Source of the DNA: Cytophagales bacterium
GTDB taxonomy: Bacteria; Bacteroidota; Bacteroidia; Cytophagales; Cyclobacteriaceae
DNA: 5,539 nucleotides
Reading direction: 5' to 3'
NCBI GenBank assembly: GCA_029262955.1
Contig: JAJCYL010000255.1
Coordinates: 1 to 5,539 of the forward strand
A program made the translations under genes and the position numbers. Below the pieces are notes generated by a model that was given only the letters and a program-made list of their open reading frames with translations, was not told where the DNA came from and ran no database searches. Each line of letters begins with the position of its first letter. Position 1 is the first letter of the stretch. Positions 1-5,440 of the stretch are shown here, piece after piece.

Positions 1-1137
1 AATTTTTACAGAGAACTGTACCCTTTCTCAGATGAGCCTTTGTTCTGGATCCATCTCAACGTTGACTATCCTTTCAATCTGACAGGGGTATTATATTTCC
101 CTAAAATCAAGAATGAATTCGAAGTTCAGCGAAATAAGATTCAGCTTTATTCTCGCCAGGTATTTATTACAGACGAGGTTAAGGACATAGTCCCCGAGTT
201 TTTGATGATGCTTCACGGAGTTATTGATTCTCCTGACATTCCTCTTAATGTCTCTCGTAGTTATTTACAGTCAGACAGTAATGTCAAGAAAATTAATTCT
301 TACATCACGAAGAAAGTAGGGGAAAAACTGTCTGAGCTATTTAAGAAAGAGCGTGAGAGCTATGAGAAGAAATGGAATGACATCGGGATTTTTGTCAAAT
401 ATGGAATGATCTCCGATGAGAAATTCTATGAAAAGGCCAAGGATTTTGCACTCCTGGAAAACATAGAGGGCAAATTCTTCACTTTCAATGAATATGCCGA
501 CCACATTAAGGGTAACCAGACTGATAAAGACAAAAAGATAGTACATCTCTATACTACCGATGCTGCAGCTCAGGACTCATACATACAATCAGCAAAAACA
601 GCCGGATATGACGTTATTAAGTTAGAAGGAGTATTGGACAGTCATTTCATCAATCACATAGAGATGAAACTGGAGAACTCTAGTCTCAAAAGGGTTGATG
701 CAGACATATTGGACAAGCTTATTGACAAAGACGTAAAGAAAGAAGCAGTTCTTTCGGATAAAGAAAAAGAAGACGTAAAGGGAATTTTTGAAAAAGCAAT
801 CAATAATAAGAATGTCACTTTTGGCGTGGAATCTCTCTCGCCTGACGAGATGCCAGTAATTTTAACCATGCCTGAATTCATGAGAAGAATGAAGGACATG
901 CAAAAAACCGGTGGCGGCGGTGGAATGATGATGATGGGAGATATGCCGGATCACTTTACCGCCAGTATCAATGGTAACCATCCGGTGGTAAGCAAAATTC
1001 TAAAAGCCAAAACTGATACAAGTAAAGAGAAATATGCCAAACAGGCATATGACCTGGCCTTACTTTCTCAAAACATGCTTTCCGGAGCCGATCTTACCTC
1101 ATTTATTAAAAGGAGTGTTGATCTGGTAGCGAAGTAG
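1..1137 (+). CDS. htpG: Molecular chaperone HtpG (Hsp90), 5'-truncated by window edge
   Basis: This is the C-terminal 378 residues of bacterial Hsp90, an ATP-driven cytosolic chaperone dimer. The frame is open from base 1, so the gene continues upstream; the TTG at 40 is an internal codon, not a start. Bacterial HtpG is usually a little over 600 residues, so the N-terminal ATPase domain and the start of the middle domain are missing from view. Visible marks are WIHLNVDYPFNLTGVLYFP near the beginning of the middle domain and the conserved DIPLNVSR loop. Its arginine (codon 256-258) matches the middle-domain arginine that contacts ATP phosphate in this family. A C-terminal dimerisation region follows. 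It contains a Gly5-Met4 run (910-936) before DHFTASINGNHPVVSKIL, where Hsp90 proteins carry a methionine-rich exposed helix. The reading frame is intact to the TAG stop. A strong terminator follows, so this transcript probably ends before the next gene. Confidence 0.97.
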   Translation, partial: NFYRELYPFSDEPLFWIHLNVDYPFNLTGVLYFPKIKNEFEVQRNKIQLYSRQVFITDEVKDIVPEFLMMLHGVIDSPDIPLNVSRSYLQSDSNVKKINSYITKKVGEKLSELFKKERESYEKKWNDIGIFVKYGMISDEKFYEKAKDFALLENIEGKFFTFNEYADHIKGNQTDKDKKIVHLYTTDAAAQDSYIQSAKTAGYDVIKLEGVLDSHFINHIEMKLENSSLKRVDADILDKLIDKDVKKEAVLSDKEKEDVKGIFEKAINNKNVTFGVESLSPDEMPVILTMPEFMRRMKDMQKTGGGGGMMMMGDMPDHFTASINGNHPVVSKILKAKTDTSKEKYAKQAYDLALLSQNMLSGADLTSFIKRSVDLVAK

Positions 1138-1159
1138 CTTTAATCATATCTAGCATTAG

Positions 1160-1189
1160 GCCTGAGAAATTTTCTCAGGCTTTTTTTTT
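1160..1189 (+). terminator. Rho-independent terminator of htpG
   Basis: GCCTGAGA (1160-1167) and TCTCAGGC (1173-1180) form a perfect 8-bp stem around a 5-nt AATTT loop. The stem could zip further through A-T pairs. It is followed at once by nine T residues (1181-1189). It lies 23 nt after the htpG stop and is the only classical intrinsic terminator in the window. Confidence 0.93.
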
Positions 1190-1204
1190 GAAAAAAATCA
1201 TAGC

Positions 1205-1242
1205 TTTAACCCGGATTTAACCCGGAATTATTCCGGGTTTAA
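1205..1242 (+). promoter_or_regulatory. Tandem 11-bp repeat plus inverted copy abutting a start codon
   Basis: TTTAACCCGGA occurs twice head-to-tail with no spacer (1205-1215 and 1216-1226). An inverted, near-identical copy, TCCGGGTTTAA, follows at 1232-1242. The second copy and the inverted copy form a perfect 9-bp stem, AACCCGGAA (1219-1227) with TTCCGGGTT (1231-1239), around a TTA loop. The first copy could pair with the same right arm instead. The dyad ends only a few bases before the ATG at 1245, where a ribosome would bind, and no Shine-Dalgarno is present. It could be an operator, an RNA hairpin limiting translation, or a back-up transcription stop. The absence of a real T-run argues against a strong terminator. 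The structure is seen directly; the role is inferred. Confidence 0.6.
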
Positions 1243-1244
1243 AT

Positions 1245-2198
1245 ATGGACAGAAGAAACTTCGTTCAGAAGACTGCAGTATTGACAGCTTTAGGCATGAG
1301 CCCACTATTTACGGCACAAAGTGAATCAATGGGTTTAAAAAAAGTGGGTGTTCAATTATTCTCAATTCCAAAATTACTTGAAGAGGATTTCAACAAGGGA
1401 GTGAAAATGTTGTCCCAAATGGGATATAAGGAAGTGGAGATGTATGGTCCTTTTCCATTTAGTGCAGATTCTGCCAAAAAGAGATGGGAATCAATCATTC
1501 CAATGGTTGGATTTAGTGGAAGCGGATATTTCGACAGGACTCCACAGGAAATTAGGAGCATTTTTAAGGACAACAAGATTGCCGTTACTTCAACCCACAC
1601 TGATCTTGATACATTAGAAACAAGAATGGGCCAACTTGGTGAAGCGGGAGATGCAGTTGGCTTCAAATACGTGGGATTGCCTGCCATTCCTGAGGAAAGG
1701 CGAAAAACACTGGATGACTACAAAAGAATAGCTGAGACATTTAATACTATCGGGGAAGAGGCCAAAAAGGTTGGGCTGAAGTTCGCTTATCACAATCATG
1801 GCTATGGTTTGCAAGAAGTTAATGGCCAGGTACCATTAAAAATAATTCTTGAAGAAACTGACCCAGGGTTAGTCTTTTTTGAAATGGATCTTTATTGGAC
1901 CATAGCTGGTGGAGCTGACCCTGTAGAATATTTAGAGGCCTATCCAAAACGTTATCATTTGATGCACGTGAAAGACATGAAAGAAAAAAGAAGATTTTCT
2001 GGAGACGGTGGGAGCCCACAGGAATGGGTCGAACTTTTCCCTTTTATGACTACAGCCGGTGATGGCATAATGGACTTACGATCAATCACTCTTAAAGCGC
2101 AGAAAGCTGGTGTCAAGCATTTTTATGTCGAACAAGACATGGTACAAAACCCAGAGATCGCCTTAAAGAGAAGTATCGATTATTTGAGATCTCTTTAA
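1245..2198 (+). CDS. Exported sugar phosphate isomerase/epimerase-like TIM-barrel protein
   Basis: A 317-residue protein of the xylose isomerase-like TIM-barrel superfamily (AP endonuclease family 2 fold). Members use a divalent metal to isomerise, epimerise or cleave sugars and related polyols. The N-terminus has a Tat-like signal: MDRRNFVQK with twin arginines at 3-4, then a short hydrophobic stretch and LFTAQS near 21-26, which suggests export. Barrel landmarks are VGVQLFS (34-40), VEMYG (E65, strand 2), STHTD (H118), YHNH (182-185), FEMDLYW (212-218, D215), HVKD (241-244) and YVEQD (E296). E, H, D and E residues at these strand ends are the usual metal and catalytic ligands, so the site looks complete. 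The twin-arginine position supports the ATG at 1245. No Shine-Dalgarno is visible; a dyad stands there instead. The gene is isolated by the htpG terminator and the convergent neighbour. Relatives often sit beside Gfo/Idh/MocA dehydrogenases, but none is seen here. The substrate cannot be told. Confidence 0.88.
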   Translation: MDRRNFVQKTAVLTALGMSPLFTAQSESMGLKKVGVQLFSIPKLLEEDFNKGVKMLSQMGYKEVEMYGPFPFSADSAKKRWESIIPMVGFSGSGYFDRTPQEIRSIFKDNKIAVTSTHTDLDTLETRMGQLGEAGDAVGFKYVGLPAIPEERRKTLDDYKRIAETFNTIGEEAKKVGLKFAYHNHGYGLQEVNGQVPLKIILEETDPGLVFFEMDLYWTIAGGADPVEYLEAYPKRYHLMHVKDMKEKRRFSGDGGSPQEWVELFPFMTTAGDGIMDLRSITLKAQKAGVKHFYVEQDMVQNPEIALKRSIDYLRSL

Positions 2199-2205
2199 AC
2201 TGATA

Positions 2206-2793
2206 TTACCTTTTTACTGACCACCTTAATGGAGGTATCACTTCTCCTCTTTCGGAGCAATCTATTAATGTATTTAGACGATTTATCCTGGTTTCATCCC
2301 TTTTGGCACTCATCACCCACCAGGCAACTTGTTTTTGATAACCCGGTGCTTTGGACTGCCAATATTTCCAGGCCTTACTATTATTTTTTATCTGAGTTTC
2401 AAATTTGATGCTTAGAGAGACAGTTTTCTGCTCATAAGACGCCCTGGCTAATTTTTCAACACTTCTCCTTTTAAAAGCCTCCATACCCGAATTTTGCATT
2501 AAACCCATCTTTTTGAGTTCTTCAACCCTCTTAATGTTAACGGCACTCCAATGGCTATCAGGTTTTCTTGGAGTAAATCGAATTTTATAGCTCTTCGCAT
2601 CAATGGATTTCCTAAGTCCGTCAATCCAACCGTAACATAATGCTTCATCTACCGACTCAGGCCACGTCATGCTTGCTTTACCAGATCTTTTTTTATAGTA
2701 CCCAATCCATTGCTCTGTGCATTGACTATGGTTTTCGGTTAACCATTCCCGAAAGTCCGCTGAAGTTGGGAAGAATAATATGTGCTGTGTCAT
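2206..2793 (-). CDS. YdeI/OmpD-associated family protein
   Basis: A 195-residue soluble protein matching the family annotated as YdeI/OmpD-associated or 'bacteriocin-protection' protein. Characteristic stretches are FFPTSADFREWLTENH (7-22), KKRSGKASMTWPESVDEALC (34-53) continuing into YGWIDGLRKS, FTPRKPDSHWSAVN (73-86) and, near the C-terminus, AKRDETRINRL (163-173). The family name comes from enterobacterial genes connected with envelope and antimicrobial-peptide phenotypes. No biochemical activity is established, and none can be inferred here. The start is placed at the ATG (2791-2793). It lies 4 nt after the stop of the upstream gene and leaves the usual short lead before FFP. The frame could be extended ten codons to a TTG at 2821-2823, but that overlaps the upstream gene. 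It is the last gene of a three-gene operon behind an ECF sigma factor, and converges on the epimerase gene with a 7-nt gap and no visible terminator. Confidence 0.85.
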   Translation of the reverse strand: MTQHILFFPTSADFREWLTENHSQCTEQWIGYYKKRSGKASMTWPESVDEALCYGWIDGLRKSIDAKSYKIRFTPRKPDSHWSAVNIKRVEELKKMGLMQNSGMEAFKRRSVEKLARASYEQKTVSLSIKFETQIKNNSKAWKYWQSKAPGYQKQVAWWVMSAKRDETRINRLNTLIDCSERGEVIPPLRWSVKR

Positions 2794-2797
2794 CTGC

Positions 2798-3412
2798 TTA
2801 ATTGCTCTTTTCAAAATCCTCAATCTCTCTCAAAAAAGCAACTGCCTCATCAAGTTTTTTATCCGGGAACAGTTTGACAAACCAAACCACAAAGACAGCA
2901 ATGACGATACTGCCCAGTAACTGTAGCAGCCAATTGTAAATGAGAAATTGATAAGCGTCAATTCCTAAAAACCCTTTGGCAATGACTACCACAAAGGCCA
3001 TCCATAATAGGGGTATGACAATATATAACTCATTGATTTCACGACGTTCGTAGTATTTTAATTTCTCTACCCTTTTTTGTGTTTCGGTAATAGCACTTTG
3101 ATAGTCAATTTTACTATAAATTGAAAGCACCATTAATTTCCAGACAATATCGTAAAGTCCCAACAGGAGTATCAACAAACCAGGGACGAAAAACTTAAAC
3201 TCCCAGACAGTATCTATTAAATATCCAGACAAGTAATTGACTCCAATTATCGTGACTATCAATTCAAAAATTGTAGTCCATTTAAAGTCTGAGAGCAATG
3301 CTTTAACCCTATTAACACTTGCTTCCTGCAGCAAATTTAAGTTTACGACAGCAACACTCTCAAGTTCTTGATCTTGTTTAGCCCAGATCTCTTTTAATTG
3401 ATCTAATTCCAT
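2798..3412 (-). CDS. Four-helix membrane protein, candidate anti-sigma/sensor partner
   Basis: A 204-residue membrane protein of a type often found behind ECF sigma genes in Bacteroidota; no named domain is recognised. About 44 mostly polar, helix-forming residues (starting MELDQLKEIWAKQDQELESV) precede two predicted transmembrane segments, about 45-66 and 73-97. A charged linker follows (about 100-126: YQSAITETQKRVEKLKYYERRE). Two more segments lie at about 127-149 and 158-180, then a short charged tail ending FLREIEDFEKSN. With an even number of helices, both ends should face the same side, probably the cytoplasm. The gene starts 6 nt after the sigma stop. This adjacency suggests that the N-terminal helix or the linker binds and restrains the sigma factor. 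The zinc-finger HxxxCxxC motif of classical ZAS anti-sigmas is absent; the protein has no cysteine at all. The anti-sigma role is therefore inference from context. Confidence 0.72.
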   Translation of the reverse strand: MELDQLKEIWAKQDQELESVAVVNLNLLQEASVNRVKALLSDFKWTTIFELIVTIIGVNYLSGYLIDTVWEFKFFVPGLLILLLGLYDIVWKLMVLSIYSKIDYQSAITETQKRVEKLKYYERREINELYIVIPLLWMAFVVVIAKGFLGIDAYQFLIYNWLLQLLGSIVIAVFVVWFVKLFPDKKLDEAVAFLREIEDFEKSN

Positions 3413-3418
3413 TTTTTA

Positions 3419-3919
3419 CTATTTATGGTTCGCAAATTGTTCTTTTAATCTCTTTTTTATCCTTCCAAGCTTTGTGGCAACGTTAGTCTGTGTAATTCCC
3501 ATGATTGTAGCTATTTCGGCATAACTCACTCCATCCAGATAAAGGAGTACCAATGCTTTATTCATCCGGTCAAACTGATTAATGAATTGATACAATTGAC
3601 TAATCTCCTCAGACTTTTCGTGGTTATCTGTTTCAACAAAATCTGACCCCTGAATTGAGACTTGATTTGACCTCACTTTCGATTTTCTTAGATGCGATAT
3701 TGAAACATTGAGGGCTATTCTATAAATCCAGGTTGATAATTTGTATTTTTTGTCATACTTATCAAAAGACCTCCAAATTTGAAGAATGATTTCTTGCCTC
3801 AAGTCTTTTCTATCTTCGGCATGATCACAATAGCCCCAACTTATTTTATAAATTAGCCTTTGGTGCTGCTCAATTACGTGCAAAAATTCCTTCTCTTTTG
3901 AGAAATGCTTCATACTCAT
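3419..3919 (-). CDS. ECF-type RNA polymerase sigma factor (sigma-70 family)
   Basis: A 166-residue extracytoplasmic-function sigma factor. It directs RNA polymerase to a small promoter set and usually responds to an envelope or stress cue. Region 2 spans about 12-80. It includes DLRQEIILQIWRSFDKYD (39-56), the core-binding and -10-melting helices, and LSTWIYRIALNVSISHLRK (61-79). A short charged linker without region 3 follows (about 80-104). Region 4 is about 105-160, with LDGVSYAEIATIMGITQTNV (128-147) as the -35 helix-turn-helix and KLGRIKKRLKE after it. Length and domains are complete. The ATG at 3917-3919 is used; a second ATG two codons later (3911-3913) is equally possible. No Shine-Dalgarno is visible. 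It is the first gene of a three-gene minus-strand operon and is followed 6 nt later by a membrane protein that may control it. Self-activation from the divergent region is common for this class but not shown here. Confidence 0.95.
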   Translation of the reverse strand: MSMKHFSKEKEFLHVIEQHQRLIYKISWGYCDHAEDRKDLRQEIILQIWRSFDKYDKKYKLSTWIYRIALNVSISHLRKSKVRSNQVSIQGSDFVETDNHEKSEEISQLYQFINQFDRMNKALVLLYLDGVSYAEIATIMGITQTNVATKLGRIKKRLKEQFANHK

Positions 3920-4049
3920 CTTAAATTCTATCTATTATTCGCAGAAGTCTCCTGAAAATCACAATCGCAGAAAATAAAAAGAAAAAACGTAAATTAGATT
4001 ACTCAATCTGACCCTTACAAGAAAATACAATCCGGTACGTTTAATTGCT
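3920..4049. promoter_or_regulatory. Divergent intergenic region, promoters expected but not resolved
   Basis: This 130-bp AT-rich stretch separates the minus-strand sigma operon from the plus-strand MORN/PH pair, so it should hold at least one promoter in each direction. It has an A-rich tract at about 3970-3994 and a weak dyad, TTAGATT (3994-4000) with AATCTGA (4005-4011), including one G-T mismatch. TACGTTTA at 4036-4043 resembles the Bacteroidota -7 box TAnnTTTG with one mismatch, but no TTTG -33 box is spaced correctly. It also lies so close to the ATG at 4050 that the message would be almost leaderless. The region's role is inferred from gene orientation only. Confidence 0.45.
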
Positions 4050-4910
4050 ATGCAGAAAATTCTATTTGATCGTGCATTAACTTTAATTGCCATAGGGATG
4101 TTCGGCTTATACCCCTTGCATGCTCAGGATGAGCCGGTAGACGTTGATCGTCTGTTTGAAATTAACTACGAGTCACCATTGACTATTGATCTTGGTGCAG
4201 AGGACGAAGAGGAAGAGGAGGTCGAGCTTAAAAAGGAAAAAAGAAAGCGCAATGTATTCTACAAAATAAAAACCAAGAAGGGATTTACCCGGACTGGTTT
4301 CGGACAGGATGTTGTTATTGAACTCTTTTACTACCTCAAAGTCTACGAAGAACCCGACCCTTACGTGAGGGATGTTTTTTGGTATGATTTCAAAAAAAGG
4401 AAAATTACTAATTCCAGTAAGATCAATAAAAAATATGCCGGCATTCTTCATGGGCCCTACTTAAAAATGGTAGGTGATCAAATATTGGAAGAAGGAATAT
4501 TTTATAAAGGCACCAAGCACGGACGCTGGATGAGGTATAACAAGTACGATATTCTACAAGAGAAGAAAAAATGGTACAAAGGGTGGCCTAAAGAAGCTCA
4601 AATTGCTTATTACAAAGACACCAAGGAGCGCAGGATGAGAGAAATCATTCCCGTACATTATGGTGAGAGAGATGGCGACTATTACGCATTCCACAAAAAT
4701 GGCCGAATTGCAGTGATTGGTGAATACAAACACGATTACAAGATTGGATTATGGCGAGAATACTATGGTGAACGAAATCGTCGGAAAAGAGAAATCCAAT
4801 ACCCCGAAAAACCATTTGAAGATGAGTTTCAACCCTATATTTCTAAAGAATGGGATGCCGGTGGCATTGTAATATATGACCGTGTTAAAGAGGCAAAAAA
4901 ATGGCAGTAG
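4050..4910 (+). CDS. Exported MORN-like (YwqK-type) repeat protein
   Basis: A 286-residue protein with a classical signal peptide: a short basic start, a hydrophobic core at about 9-22 and a likely cleavage after LHA (25), leaving a glutamine-led mature protein. The mature N-terminus is charge-polarised: acidic EDEEEEEVE (51-59) followed directly by basic KKEKRKR (61-67). From about 130 the protein carries imperfect repeats of the MORN-variant or YwqK type. Examples are HGPYLKMVGDQILEEGIFYKG (134-154) with KHGRWMRYN (156-164), then YGERDGDYYAFHKNG (204-218) with GEYKHDYKIGLWREYY (224-239). The recurring pattern is G.Y/W....G.....G.Y..G...G.W..Y. Such repeats form beta-hairpin strips. In Bacteroidota they are common in exported proteins of unknown function, and the 'toxin-antitoxin YwqK' label they often inherit has little support. 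Its last 10 bp overlap the next gene, which points to co-expression. The start is a lone ATG without a Shine-Dalgarno. Confidence 0.75.
   Translation: MQKILFDRALTLIAIGMFGLYPLHAQDEPVDVDRLFEINYESPLTIDLGAEDEEEEEVELKKEKRKRNVFYKIKTKKGFTRTGFGQDVVIELFYYLKVYEEPDPYVRDVFWYDFKKRKITNSSKINKKYAGILHGPYLKMVGDQILEEGIFYKGTKHGRWMRYNKYDILQEKKKWYKGWPKEAQIAYYKDTKERRMREIIPVHYGERDGDYYAFHKNGRIAVIGEYKHDYKIGLWREYYGERNRRKREIQYPEKPFEDEFQPYISKEWDAGGIVIYDRVKEAKKWQ
4887..4893 (+). promoter_or_regulatory. Shine-Dalgarno-like site inside the preceding gene
   Basis: AAAGAGG lies 7 nt before the ATG at 4901, within the last codons of the MORN-like gene. Purine-rich sites this close to consensus are otherwise missing in this window. 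It supports the 4901 start over the in-frame ATG at 4922 and suggests re-initiation at the 10-bp overlap. Confidence 0.5.
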
Positions 4911-5425
4911 GACATAACCAAATGTTAGCAGATTTTGGATATCAATCCGCGGAAAGTCCTAGTAACCTTATCATTACCACAAGACCTCCTCTCCTCTTCT
5001 TTTTCTTACTGTTCATAATTGTTCCGTTTTTAATAGGGCTGGCATTCATCGGAAATGCAGAAATACTTATCCTTTTGTTGCCAATATTGGCTCTCCCTTT
5101 TATCAACGACAGTTGGAAATTCCCCTCTAAAATTAGTTTCGATTCAGAAAATCGATTGCTTACACTTACCAGGCCTTTGTTACTAAAGATTCAAGTGCCA
5201 TACAACGAGATTAAAGACGTATCGGTTAGTGTTACGACGCTCTCCGCAGGAACCAGCCCTTTTGAAGAAGGGAACAAGGATATAATCTATAGAGTATATC
5301 TGGAAATAGGAGAAGATAGGGTCATGCGGCTTTTGAAACTGAAATCAAGGAAAGACATTGCTGAAGACATCAAGACACTAACTGATTACATCCATAAAAA
5401 AATCAGTCCATCGGATATCAACTGA
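4901..5425 (+). CDS. Two-helix membrane protein with possible PH-like domain
   Basis: A 174-residue protein of no named family that I recognise. About 28 mostly polar residues precede a long hydrophobic hairpin. Its two transmembrane segments are about 30-50 (LLFFFLLFIIVPFLIGLAFI) and 53-68 (AEILILLLPILALPFI), separated by a short GN-containing turn. The rest (about 70-174) is soluble and probably cytoplasmic. It begins with ISFDSENRLLTLTRPLLLKI (78-97) and QVPYNEIKDVSVSV (98-111), a strand pattern like bacterial PH-type domains: I.FD...R.LT..RP.......PY.EI..V. Later come a YRVYLEIGEDRVMRLLKLKS hairpin (130-149) and a C-terminal helix (DIAEDIKTLTDYIHKKI). The PH-like reading is pattern-based inference. 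The gene overlaps the MORN-like gene by 10 bp in a different frame, so the two are very likely translated together and may act together at the envelope. ATG 4901 is chosen for its Shine-Dalgarno-like site; ATG 4922 is the alternative. Confidence 0.7.
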   Translation: MAVGHNQMLADFGYQSAESPSNLIITTRPPLLFFFLLFIIVPFLIGLAFIGNAEILILLLPILALPFINDSWKFPSKISFDSENRLLTLTRPLLLKIQVPYNEIKDVSVSVTTLSAGTSPFEEGNKDIIYRVYLEIGEDRVMRLLKLKSRKDIAEDIKTLTDYIHKKISPSDIN

Positions 5426-5440
5426 ATTGGTATTGATAGC

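Noticed and set aside
40..42. TTG at 40 as a start codon for the first gene
   Set aside because: The same frame is open to base 1 and the upstream residues (NFYRELYPFSDEP) match HtpG, so this is an internal leucine codon of a truncated gene.
654..899. Minus-strand open frame inside htpG
   Set aside because: It lies wholly opposite a strongly conserved coding sequence and its translation resembles no family; it is a shadow frame.
910..936. Gly5-Met4 run in HtpG as a frameshift or slippage error
   Set aside because: The reading frame continues with conserved Hsp90 C-terminal sequence, and a methionine-rich segment is normal at this position in the family.
1187..1208. Bacteroidota-type promoter (TTTG at 1187-1190 with TAGCTTTA at 1201-1208) for the epimerase gene
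   Set aside because: The spacing is about 10 nt instead of the 19-21 expected, the TTTG is part of the terminator T-run, and the -7 box has a mismatch.
2794..2823. Ten-codon N-terminal extension of the YdeI-family gene from a TTG
   Set aside because: It overlaps the preceding gene and uses a weak start. The ATG at 2791-2793 sits 4 nt after the preceding stop and gives the usual family N-terminus.
3994..4011. Dyad TTAGATT/AATCTGA as an operator in the divergent region
   Set aside because: It is short, has a mismatched pair and lies in AT-rich sequence, so it is not distinguishable from chance.
4050..4910. Antitoxin of a toxin-antitoxin pair (YwqK label) with the next gene as toxin
   Set aside because: The protein has a signal peptide and the neighbour is a membrane protein with no toxin motif. 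The label reflects only MORN-like repeats.
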